Assembly: GCA_015146655.1 (NCBI GenBank)
Contig: VKHL01000042.1
Coordinates: 1 to 64,000, forward strand
Source of the DNA: Ochromonas danica
Lineage: Eukaryota; Sar; Chrysophyceae; Chromulinales; Chromulinaceae
DNA: 64,000 bases
Direction of reading: 5' to 3'
In this document: positions 43,303-54,435 of the stretch, one piece after another
Position numbering within the stretch: the first letter of the stretch is position 1
Layout of the letters: every line of letters starts with the position of its first letter
Notes under the pieces: model-generated
Database searches by the model: none
The model's input: the letters and a program-made list of their open reading frames with translations, nothing else
What the model was told of the DNA's origin: nothing
Made by a program: the position numbers and the translations under genes

Positions 43303-46300
43303 ATGGCATCATCATCTTCTCATCATCTTTCTACTACCACTTCAATAGAAGAGGTTGAAAATACAAATAAGTTGTTATTCTCTTCTTCTAGTAATAGTGC
43401 TATCTTACCTATTCCTAATACATCAACTATGAATGAAAATGGAAGAAAAGAAGAATCTACAATAACAACTTCCAACACAACAACAAATCCGACCAATTCC
43501 ACGGACAATCCCACTACTACCACAACCACTGCCAGCGCCACTACTACAACAACTACTACGAATAGTGGTGGTAATACACATGTTAAAGAAGAGAGTTTAC
43601 ATGCAAAACTTATTAAACGACGTACACTGTTATTGAATAAGTTAGCTGTTTTGGAAAATCAAAAATATTATAGTCGTCGTAATTCACCATTACCTATCCC
43701 ACGTCCAAAATGTCATTGGGATCATTTGTTAGAAGAAATGCAATGGATGGCATTAGATTTTCGTCAAGAGTTAAGGTGGAAGTATGCCTATACTCGAGCA
43801 GTAGCAGGAGCCTGTGTGGAATTATTGCAAAGAAAAGCATATCGATCAACCATTGTCATTCATCCTGAAGCCAAAGGACAGGCGATTAGCCATGGGAGAC
43901 GATTGATGACATTCTTGACTAAGGAGGACTCACCTTGCCAATGCCTAGCCCAAGCCATGATAACGCAAGCACGACGATTACAACAACAACAAATACAAGT
44001 AGAAGGGAAGAAAGACGAACAGGAGAAAGAAGAAGCAAAGTATGCAAGGAGGAAGAAGATTGCTTCTGCTATTACGAAGATCTTGTCCATTCCTCCATCC
44101 CAACAACCTCAACAACCATCTTCTCCTTCCACGATGGCTTCTCAGGCTTCAGCGTGGAGTGTTGGTGTCAATGGACGCGTGGCAGCTTCATCATCATCAT
44201 CATCTTCTTCCTCCTCTTCTTCTTCACAATCTTCACCTATCGTTTTACTTCCCCATCAATCATTAGTTGTGAATCGTATTGAACATTTGACTAGTTTAGG
44301 CTTTGGTGCGTTAGTCTTTGGCAAGAGCTTTGCAGGGAAGACTGTTGCTGTATTACATCAGTCGATACAATGGCTGAAAGAGAAAGAAGGGGAGGATGAA
44401 GGTAATGGTGGTTCGTATGAACCTATGGACATCGATCAACCGCATCCTACCACGATGTCGTGGTTATTAAATGAAAAGATCTTGATCATGTTTTTGCCTT
44501 ACACAGCTATTCCAAAGTGGTTGAGTTCCATTGAACAGCATTGTGGTGATGAATATCAAGCTGTTCTCTGGCCAGCTAATCCTAACTTCTCCTCTAATGC
44601 AGGTGTTTTTAGCAGTCACGAGAAGAGAAGGAAGAAAGTGCTTCTATTGGTTTGTTTTGATCATGTTAAGCAATTTCTATTAGAGTTCAAGGAATTGCAT
44701 AGTCAGCAAGGTTTGGGTTTGAATAGAACAGTGAAAGGTTGGATTGCAGATATTCGTGCAACGATGGCAACCTTTGCCTCTGCAAGTGCTGCTAGCCCCA
44801 GTAACAGTAGTAATAGCACGGGCAATAGTGGTGTTGGATGTTCATCACAACTTCATTCGATGGAAAAGTCTGAGTTGGCTCGTTGGAAAGAGGCACTCAT
44901 CATGATTACTGATGCTTTTACTTCTTTATCATGTCCTCGTTTAATCCTTTCAGATGCATCATTGTTGGCTATGGATCGTCTGGCGGTCTTATCCATGTTA
45001 ATACCTGGGGCTAGTTACTCGTCTCTTCTTCAAAGTATGCATCCACCTATTGCATCTCACGTCGCCGTTACTGCAGTTCCCATAAATGTTGAAACAATCT
45101 CTTTAGAGGCATTGAATCAATGCTTAATTAATCTCTCTATTCATGTCACCTTACCAACAGAGACTGTGACTGTAGCTAATGCACAAATCCGTGAAGAAGT
45201 CATTGCTATTGATCTCTCTGTGGGACAACAAATGAAGTATGATGAGCTCTCCTCAGCTTTTGTCAAATCTTCTTATTATGATGGGTCTGATCTTGATCAA
45301 TTAGCACGTGTTACGGTGTTATTGAAAATGATTTGTTTCCATGAAGGTTTTGCAGCAATGAAGCGTGTTCCTTATGTCAAACCTTCATCATCATCATCTT
45401 CTTCTTCCACCTCTGCTGTTACTCATTTAGATCCTTCGGCTAACGGCAATAATAATAACAACAATATCAATAGCAATATCAATAGCTCATTCGCTCCTCC
45501 TACTCCTTCTCCTGCTTTTTGGTCTTATCGTCCGACTTATAGTGTGAAAGCAGATAAAGAGAACAAGATTGACAAACAGGTGAAGACTGGAGTTTGTTTC
45601 TATCCTGGTCGACTTGTTCGTTATCTAAATCGTCCCTTAGCGGATCAGAGACCATATGATGAACCAGATCTAGCGACGGGTAGTAGTAAGTTAGAGGTGT
45701 TGAAAGGGTTATTAATGCAGAGATTTGCTGGTTTGCGTGTTGTGGTAACAGCGTCTACTTGGGCAGAGTTGAAAGTAATTCATTTATATCTGACTAGTTT
45801 AGGTATTGATCATCTCTATCCTTATCTGTATTTACAGACTGCAGATCCATCTTTGAGAGGACAAGGACATGAAGTAGAAGATGGAGAAGATAAAGATAAA
45901 GAGAAGGATTCATCTGGTTATGTTGAAAACAGTGTTATTGGCAATAACGGTGGTAGTGGTAGTGGTGGTGCTATGGGAGTGGGAGGTGATAATGGCCATC
46001 GAAAGAGAAGTGGAAGTTGTGGTGATCTTCTTCGTAATGAATTGATTTGGTTAGAAGAAGAGCGTAATATTCAAAAGTTTAATAATCCAGCTGTTCTCTC
46101 TAATATTCTCTTGGCCACTCACAATGCTTTCTCTTCGTGTTCCTCTGCTTCTTCTACTTCATCCAATACTACCAACTCGTCTTCTTGTTCTTCTTCTTCC
46201 TCTCCTTGGTTAGCTGATGCAGTGATTGTACTAAGTCATGACTTTGATCAATTAGTAGATTTTCGTAGTTGTTTTCGTTTACGATTATTACGAGCAGGTC

Positions 46301-49300
46301 CTTCAGGAGATCCTGTTACCATTATTCGTGTTGGATGCAAGAAGACGTTAGAAGAAGTCATTCTACGACAAAAGACGTCCTTATATCATCTTCGAGGATA
46401 TCGATTATCGGATCTTTATTTCAATTTGAAAGATCCTTTACTACCAGGAAGTGAGACAGGAACTTCATTGACTAATATCTTCTTCTTGAAGAAAGCTCCG
46501 TCTTCATCATCATCTTCTTCTTCTTCCTCGTCAACTGCAGTTGGTCCATCTTCTTCAACGTCTGTGACAAAGACACAAGGAGAAGATGATTTGAATAGTG
46601 TAGCATCAGGAAATACATTAACAATAGATCGTGCTGGTAGTATTTCATCCAATGCACATGCTTCCAAGCAGTCTGTCACAGCAACCACTACAACTGTTAA
46701 TGCAGCACCTGTGTCTCTTACTAATACAACATCTATGGAACCAGAACAGCCAACAAAAGAGATGGAGACTAATAGTCCACCACGTCGTGGAGGAGGGAAA
46801 GGGACGATCATATTGGGACCACAGGGAAAGACTACTTTTGTCAAACCTGCTCCAGTTCTTCCTCCTGAAGACCATTCTAACACTGCAACTCAAAGCACAT
46901 CAGCTAACTGGGGAACAAAGACTATCGGTACATTTGATGAAAGTATGGGGTTGAAGGCAACCACAACTACTACCACAACAACAACAACCCCGACCATAAT
47001 GCCAAGTCAAGAAGCAGATTATCAACGATGGATACAAGGTTATTCCAAAGCATTTCATGATTCTATCTCAGAACTTTCTATCTTACCGAAAAGACGAGTA
47101 CGGTTACCTTCTTTGTCTTTACCTATTCAGGAATCATCACTCTCAACTCTTAGACAGTGTTTTGTGGAGACAATTATGGGGTCTGGACAAATGTTACACA
47201 CTTCATCTGCTCGTCAATTGGCATTTTGGGCTTCTCTGTGGATGCTTGGAGCAAGGATGACCCAAGAAAACTCATTACCCAATGCTCAGAAGCAACAGAT
47301 ATTACCACCTTTCACTTGGGTGGAAAGAATGCGATTACGTGGAGCTGGTTATGGTCTATCTCCTTCAGAGGAAAAACTAAATCGTTTACTTTGTTTAGAA
47401 CAATATTCTGGAGCTGCAGCAATGACTCAAACTGGCAGTAATGAGTTTGAAGAATTACAATTACACGGTAACAACAGCCAAAATAATAATGTTCCCACAC
47501 AGAATCATTCCAATACAACAGTTGCAGCTATGATCTCTACTAGTACTACCACTGGTACAACTATTACACAGAATAATAACCAGACCAATAAACTCCAAGC
47601 TGTTACTAATAAAATCAATAGCTCTATATTGACTTCTTCCACCATGACTACTGCTTCTAATACAAGTCGTAGTATTATTGAAAATCGTAGTAGTAGTATT
47701 AGTAATAGTACCAGTCGTGAGAAAATGTCTCTCCTCCCTTCTATGAGCAATGGTAGTAATAACAGCACAATACTAAATGCTTCTACAAGATTAATCTCTC
47801 CTGAAGGATCTTTAGATTTGAAAGCTCATATTGCAGACTTGAAAGCTAACAGATCACAAGTGACTACAACAACATCTACTATTACTTCTAATATGTCTGA
47901 GGCTAATGGAGGGAATAGCCAATGGAATGGACAGCATTCAGCTCTCTACTTCCCTGCCTCCTTGACATCATCATCAGCTGCTGTTGCAGCAGCCGGTGGC
48001 GGTGGTGGAAGTGGTAATGGTAGTGGTAATGGTAATGGTAATGGTAGTGGTAATAGTAGTCGTGCTTCTGTCTTCCAATTGTTCCGAGAAACATGTGCAG
48101 AAATGAATCGTTTGGGTATTCCAATTGATCCTTTCTTACATATCAATCCTTTACAAACTACTTCTCGATATGATTCCACAAGTTATCCATCTTCTTCATC
48201 AGCTTTTAACATGGCAAGAGATGACACAGTTTGTATCAAATTTATGACCAAACCTCCTGCTGGTGGATCAAAAGCAACAACTAAACGAACTAAAACAACA
48301 GTTAAAGTGGAAGAAGGCAGTCAGAATAATGGAACCAATACTGGAACTAGCAATAATAGCAATACCAATAACAATAGTACAACTCAACTTCTACCTCCAC
48401 CACCACCACTACCTTCCTCTTCTTCTAACTCTCCACGAGATATCTCTCGTAGTAATACTATGGATGGTGAAGGAGACGATGAAGTGTTAAAGAAACCTCG
48501 TCATCATCATCAAGTTGATGATTCTCCTTCTATGGCTATGGAGGTATCCTATGGTAGTATGAATAACACTGCGTTACTACCCATTTTACCACCTCCTGTC
48601 AACACTACCACTACCACTGCTGTTGGTCAACTTCAATCTCAACTTCAACCTCCAACCTCAACCGGTCAAATACCCATGGTATCTCATTATAGCACTTACT
48701 CTATGCAGTCTATGCCTCCTACCGTAGGAATGATGGGCAACACTAACACATCTGCTTCTATGATGGGTGTTGGTGTGGGTGTGGGTGGAAATGGTAATCA
48801 TGGAGGAGGAATGCAGCATGGTAGTAATAATGTTATGAATGGCAACATGGCAGTTCCTTCTTCTTCCTCTTCTTCTGCATATATGCCTGTCGCTTCTTCC
48901 ATGCCAAGTGTGGCACCCATACCTTCCATTCCTGTTATTCCTGCGATATCATCTGTTGTCCAACCTTCTGTGCTTCATCCTCATCCTCCTCATAGTCACG
49001 GTCATGGCCATATGATGATGCCTCCCAATATTGGCTATTCCACCACTGCCTTACCAACGGGTTCTGCTACCACAGAAGTACTGAATGGCAATAACAATAA
49101 CAACAATTGGAATACCTCCAATTCATCGTTATCCAGTGCTCCTTTGCGAATACTTCCCCATGAAGGAGAGAATGCAATGCATGGAAAAGCCTCGACAATG
49201 TCAGGTTTAGGCACTCTACCCAGCTTGCCTCATATAAGCAATGGTTTGAATCTCTCTCACTCTAGTGTCAGTAATGGCAGTGGAGGAGGACTTGTCAATC

Positions 49301-49583
49301 CATCTTCCTCCTCTGTCAATGGAGGAGGACTTCTGCTGGGAGCTTCAAATAGTAATAACAACAATAGTAACAATGGTCATGGTCATCCCTATCTGTTGAG
49401 TTTGCAGCATCAACAAATGGGTAGTCAGAGTCAGCAGATGATGATACCACCTCCAACAACTGCTTCCTCTTCATCTCATGGCAATCCAATGCAAAATATG
49501 CCAGCACAGTCAGTACATGGACCATCCATGGGAAACATGACTGCTACTTCTTCTACTACTACTGCACGCCAATTACCAAATGC

Positions 49584-49638
<55 letters not shown>

Positions 49639-50435
49639 CCACTACCTTTATCTTCCAATTCTTCTTCTTATAATGTTGCGACTAATGCAACGATGACAAC
49701 AACAGCGACAACGGCACATCCATCAACATCAACAACGTCAACATCAGTGCCTTATAACAATATGGACGCCAATAGAAAGCCTGCGATCTATACTGGTGAG
49801 TTTCCTTATTTTCATTGTATACTATAACTGTGTTCATTTTATCCAATGATTTATATATGTATGCTGTTGAATGGTATTTAGATGGTTCCAATACTACAGA
49901 TGATCCTTGGTTGCCAGTAGAAGATGACATTCTAATCTGCATGCAGAATGCTGCGTCAGATCCACATTTCGTTCACACCTTGCATTGGTTGAATAATGCT
50001 AAAGGTCTACATCGCACAATTCCTCGTTCAGCTAATCAAGCCAAAATACGTTATCAACAACTTTGTGCTTCTGGTCGTAAAGATGCACGATTGAAAGATC
50101 AAAATGTTATTCGTACTATTGCTAAATTGAAAAAGACGTTGAAGTCACAACAGCAGCAACGAAACAATGCTGCTGCCTCCAGTAACGGCAATGCTAATGG
50201 CAATGCTAATGGTGGTGGTAATGGTGGAATGGCCATGCAAGTGGAAGAAAGCTCGAGTGTTATTGCAAGCACTACTTCCACATCTGCTAGTGTTGGTAGT
50301 GGTGCTGGTAGTAATGGTAGTAGTACCCTGTCTTCCAATAATAATCCTATTATGACAACAACAGTTGGAAGTGGAGGAACTGCGGCTATGACAGGTCCTG
50401 CTTACATTGGCAACTATCCTCCAGCAACCCTCTGA
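43303..50435 (+). CDS. EP400/Domino/Eaf1-like HSA-SNF2-SANT protein with degenerate ATPase
   Basis: Candidate scaffold of a NuA4/SWR1-type chromatin complex. Exons 43303-49795 and 49882-50435 give 2,348 residues. An HSA domain spans about residues 137-205 (CHWDHLLEEMQWMALDFRQE), the actin/Arp-binding helix of this group. An SNF2-like region spans about 313-1060. It keeps a Walker A form (GKSFAGKT, residues about 340-347), but the DEAH box is replaced by SDAS (in LILSDASLLAMDRLAVL). The motif VI region reads FRLRLLRAG instead of QAxxRxHRIGQ, although FNNPAVLSNILLATHNAF still aligns with motif V. The C-terminal half is disordered: Ser, Asn, Thr and Pro tracts and a polyQ of about 19. Exon 2 opens with a SANT/Myb domain (WLPVEDDILICMQNA...SANQAKIRYQQL). 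ATG six codons upstream is also possible. Confidence 0.82.
49584..49638. repeat. Coding (CAA)n run, polyglutamine
   Basis: About 18 CAA codons in the disordered C-terminal half of the EP400-like protein. Pure CAA, so length variation between individuals or assemblies is likely. Confidence 0.92.
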
Positions 50436-50671
50436 ACTACTACAACAACAATATCCTCACAAGTGTAACTAGAAGAAGAAGAAGAATTGTTATGTTATGA
50501 TCTACTTGTATGATGATAACATAACAGTAGCATACTTTAATAGAGAATCTTCATAATCCCCTAACAATGTATGATAATATTAACTGCGACAATAGTTAGC
50601 ATCCCTATCATCATCATCATCATCATCATATAGATAATAGGGTATGTATTACCAACACTTGTTATTGCGTT
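50436..50671. other. Short spacer after the EP400-like gene
   Basis: 3' end region with (GAA)n near 50474-50487 and (ATC)n near 50608-50630. No gene. Confidence 0.6.
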
Positions 50672-50998
50672 TCATAGCCATTGTGATTCAACTTCAACAG
50701 TGTCACGAGGTCCACCCGTTAGTCCAGGATTAGTCGCGGGAGGAAGATTGACATCATTAGCAAAGGCTTTCTTAAGAGCATCTGCTAAACCCATCTGTAA
50801 GATCATACCATGAGAGGAACATGATGGTTTGAGACAAGGAGAAGGAGAGTAGAATGCAAGGATTGTAATAGAATTGAAGAATAAAGTTAGAAAGATGCAA
50901 AAGATGACAACAAGTCTTGTTGTTGTTGTAGTCATATTCTCTGTTTTACTTCCCAATAGGCGCTTCAAAACTCGCTTTTTGAGGGTGAAAACTGACAA
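50672..50998 (-). pseudogene. Truncated duplicate of the ferredoxin-like gene head
   Basis: 248 bp (50688-50935) match the intact gene at 53181-53428 with one difference. The match starts exactly at the ATG used here for the intact gene and stops at codon 82-83, just before the [2Fe-2S] domain. The copy therefore keeps the signal peptide and transit-like head but lacks all four cluster Cys. It stays open for a few codons more (ESQWL, stop), and upstream it is open to 50998 with an unrelated basic 21-residue lead. It could be a dead copy or a source of a short targeted peptide. The high identity says the copy is recent. Confidence 0.8.
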
Positions 50999-51243
50999 AA
51001 CAGTGTTGCTTGCAAAGTCAAGGTTGGAGGGGTTAAAATTAATCGAGTTTGGAAAAAGTCGAGAAAAACCGCTACTTGTGTGATTCCTTTATATAGATTT
51101 AAGGATTTACGTATTACGTCGTGGGCTCTTTCGAATTCGAAGGCTTGAGAGCCGAGAGCAACTCATTCCTAATAGGAAGTAATCTGTGATCTGCTCTCCA
51201 ACTTACAAACAATACACAATTTTTCTTCTTTTCTTTCGATAAA
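50999..51243. other. Leader of the Ubl/papain-like gene
   Basis: Divergent spacer between the truncated ferredoxin copy and the next gene. Short palindrome TTCGAATTCGAA near 51130. No gene. Confidence 0.5.
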
Positions 51244-52416
51244 ATGTCTGAAAAAATGCCATTCAAAATAACTGTGAAAGTCGCGACAACTCAGGTGACT
51301 TTGACTTTGTGGGTGAGGCCTTCGGATTCGATTTTAAATGTGAAGACGATGATTCAGCAACAAAGTGAGCTGACTTCGTTTCTTCCTCTTCCTCCTCCTA
51401 AAGAACTGCATTTGGAATTCAATGGTAAGGAATTGAAGGATCCTGAGATCTTATCCTCCCTCAACATCGAGCAGGGTTCTTATTTGAACCTGTTGCTTGA
51501 TTACAATATTATATTCCGCCAAACGCTGCTGGAAACAGTTAAGCATTGGATAAGTGATAGTGAAAAACAAGGGGCGAAATTTCTAGTTGGAGTTCGATCT
51601 AGACCGCTCTTTGACTTAGGATGCTTTTGGAATACCTTTTTCTACAAACTCGAACTTTCGTTTTTCTTCATATTCCAAATGTTCTACCAATTTCTTGGCC
51701 ATCCTGGTCTACGCCATGTTGAGTATTTTCACGTGAGAGTCGCAAGAGGTATATATGGTGGAAGTGTCATGAGTTTAGATGTTGATGCTCCAGAGGACCT
51801 TCTTTCCAGATCATTCTCCATTTTACCTATCTATAACAAGCAGATTGCCACTGCGTTGGTGAAGTTTACTGAGGGATATGAGCATTTTTGCGTTGGTGAA
51901 AAATTCGAAGGAAATGGAGAAGATTGTTATCTAATTCAAAGAGATAACGCAAACCCGACCAGTGAAAAAGTTGCATTAAAACCTCACAGATCGTATACTT
52001 ACTTATTCAGAGAAGCAAGCGCGGATGAAGCCATCAATATTGTGAAATCCTACCGAATTCGTGATACTGTAGATACCGTTCAAAACAGACTGTGGAAAGT
52101 TGGGAACAACGAGACCTCCATGCGATTGCAGCGCAGATATACACTGCTTTCGGACAATTGTGGACATACTGTTAAATCACTGTTGGATATTCCCTCTTTT
52201 TACAAACCCTGGAAGTATGTCTCATACGATAAATTCAACACTGAGGTAACGTATTTGAATATACTTTAGAACTTCTGTAGTATGTTAAACAAAAACTGAG
52301 GGAGTGTTTGTGTATCTTTCTAGTTGAACGAGTATATCACTGCCTCCTATCAAACAGTTCAAAACCAAGCTGAAGAGAAAGTTGCGAATAATGACACCAT
52401 CCATGACCAACTTTAG
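51244..52416 (+). CDS. Ubiquitin-like domain plus papain-like (LRAT/PPPDE-type) domain protein
   Basis: Exons 51244-52245 and 52324-52416 give 364 residues. Residues about 6-88 form a ubiquitin-like fold: FKITVKVATTQVTLTLWVRP, then LHLEFNGKELKDPEILSSLN, with the K-E-L-x-D spacing of Ubl domains. A hydrophobic stretch (about 130-152, LELSFFFIFQMFYQFL) may contact a membrane. Residues about 155-318 look like a permuted papain/NlpC-type fold: a His region (HVEYFHVRVARGIYGGSV) comes first and YTLLSDNCGHTVKSLL (about 299-314), with the N-C-x-H signature of LRAT and PPPDE proteins, comes later. This order is the permuted one. A thiol hydrolase or acyltransferase role is possible; neither substrate nor activity is shown. 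The second exon encodes a helical Gln/Glu tail. Confidence 0.65.
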
Positions 52417-52875
52417 AGATCTCTTTCCGTATTAATTTCCATAGATCAGCTATGAACTGTCTCAGAACATCTTCACACATTTGAGAGATAGAATTTAGAG
52501 TATCTCAAATAGAAGATGCTTGCTATCCCGAAGTTAATTTAAAATCTCAAAACGGCACCTTGAAATTTCCTTCATATACTGCCAGATTGAGGGTACCTAT
52601 AGGATCAATCCTGCCCAAAAAGATGACTGTCTAGCATGTGGTGGTAGTCGAGGGTCTGATGGCTCCCTTCTACACTGTGAGATGACATGCTAGTAGTACA
52701 TCGTAACTTCCTCTACCTCTACAAACCAACAACAACAATGACATCATCATTACCATTATCATCATATCTGACAGTCATTAGCCTACATGACATTACACGA
52801 CAAAGACAGTACAGTGATAACACTACAATAGTACTAGACCAGTGCTACAGTAGTCTACAGTAGTAGTTCATCATC

Positions 52876-52925
<50 letters not shown>

Positions 52926-52963
52926 CGCTGGTTAGTTGTTTGTTTGTGTTAGTTAGGTTTACA
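52417..52963. other. Convergent spacer with (TAG)n repeat
   Basis: 3' ends of two convergent genes. A (TAG)n run lies at 52876-52924. The rest is AT-rich without coding signal. Confidence 0.65.
52876..52924. repeat. (TAG)n microsatellite
   Basis: About 16 TAG units in non-coding DNA. A related (CAG/TAG)n run lies at about 53619-53658, on the other side of the ferredoxin-like gene. Confidence 0.92.
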
Positions 52964-53428
52964 TTACTTAGTAGGTATTACAATCGTATACTTCTTCTCT
53001 GTACCAAATGTTGGAATTGACGCTTGACAGACTTTCGTAGGAATTCCATTAAATCGTACAGTACAAGTACCACATTCTCCTTTATTACATTTATAACGAA
53101 TTGGTACTTTAGCAGCTTGAGCCACGACAGAAAGACGTTGTCCAGGCAATGCCTTGACAGTGACCTTAGCAGGTAAGAACTCAACTTCAACAGTGTCACG
53201 AGGTCCACCAGTTAGTCCAGGATTAGTCGCGGGAGGAAGATTGACATCATTAGCAAAGGCTTTCTTAAGAGCATCTGCTAAACCCATCTGTAAGATCATA
53301 CCATGAGAGGAACATGATGGTTTGAGACAAGGAGAAGGAGAGTAGAATGCAAGGATTGTAATAGAATTGAAGAATAAAGTTAGAAAGATGCAAAAGATGA
53401 CAACAAGTCTTGTTGTTGTTGTAGTCAT
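52964..53428 (-). CDS. Plastid-type [2Fe-2S] ferredoxin-like protein with bipartite presequence
   Basis: Electron carrier. Single exon, 154 residues from the chosen ATG; a chain of ATG codons just upstream could add up to 20. The cluster motif is YKCNKGECGTCTVRFNGIPT-KVC, that is C-x4-C-x2-C-x11-C, as in FdC-like plant proteins and SdhB rather than photosynthetic PetF (C-x4-C-x2-C-x29-C). The head MTTTTTRLVVIFCIFLTLFF is a signal peptide, followed by ILA and then FYSPSPCLKPSCSS. The Phe right after the cleavage site and the Ser/Pro-rich, acid-free stretch resemble the ASAFAP rule for plastid import through secondary-plastid membranes. This is the main sign that the organism has a plastid. Its head is duplicated at 50688-50935. 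Confidence 0.85.
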   Translation of the reverse strand: MTTTTTRLVVIFCIFLTLFFNSITILAFYSPSPCLKPSCSSHGMILQMGLADALKKAFANDVNLPPATNPGLTGGPRDTVEVEFLPAKVTVKALPGQRLSVVAQAAKVPIRYKCNKGECGTCTVRFNGIPTKVCQASIPTFGTEKKYTIVIPTK

Positions 53429-54435
53429 CATCATCATCATTATTGTTATTGTTATTATTGTTAACAAGTTGATATTGCAAGATGTCAATGTGAAGGCAGT
53501 AGCAGTAGTAGTAGTAGTATTAGATTATGAAGGTCTCGGGTCTTGAAGCAAAGTCACCAGAGGTGTTGTAACTAATCTACGTAGTCTAACTCAACTGCTT
53601 GTATTCCCAGCAGTGGAGCAGCAGCAGCAGTAGTAGTAGTAGTAGTAGTAGTAGTAGTTGTTGTTGATGGTCAGAGTCAGTCAGTCAGTCAGCACTTGCT
53701 TTGCTCAATGAAGTGATCCTTTGCCTTTTCCTGCTGTGCTGACGTTGCTAATTAAGTAATTCCTTTATTATGAATAATGGATTTACTTAAATGCACTGGA
53801 GAAGTGCTTCTTTTAAGTTAGTTAATCAATCATCTTAAACTAGTACAACTACTGTAGGATAGACTATAACACTCTACAGGATAATTACTACCTTATATAC
53901 AACCACGATCGAACAACTGCAATAGCAGCTATCAGTATAATACAGTAGATATGGATAGCCACTACCAAGCTAATACAACACACAAAACACTTGCCTTCGC
54001 ATAGATTCTACACTTATAAGTATCTACTGTAAACTCTTGTACAAAAAATCAACTAGTAAGATGCTCGAATACCATGCGGAACAGATGATTCTGAAGCAAT
54101 ATAAGTTGATAAACACTGACTTGGTATGACTTCACATGGATAAAGGATGCAAACCATACGATTCAAAGAGTTCAATATGGGGGTTCCAACACAAACAAAC
54201 ATCAACACACAAACACACGAACAATACAGAAAGGATGAAGCTAAAGAGAGAAAGAGAATAACTACCTCCTCAATACGGTGCATACATCTTGTCTGTGCAA
54301 TAACAGGAAGTGTGACAGAAGATGAGCACAACTCTGATCTTCTTCTATTCATTCAAAGATAGGTTTGGCAGTCTATCAACCATGTTCGTGGTTTGTCACC
54401 ATAATTCGTATTTCTAAACAGCCGAGGGATAACTA
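53429..54435. other. Spacer between the ferredoxin-like gene and permease 1
   Basis: Contains (GTA)n and (CAG/TAG)n runs (53500-53520, 53619-53658), a GTCA run near 53670-53690 and a partial motif TTAAGTTAG at 53813. An open stretch on the minus strand at 54053-54352 shows no family features and is probably chance. No gene supported. Confidence 0.55.

Noticed and set aside
43323-49658. Minus-strand open frames under the EP400-like gene, including a poly-Cys/Ala one
   Set aside because: They mirror Ser/Thr/Gln-coding triplet runs of the long plus-strand exon.
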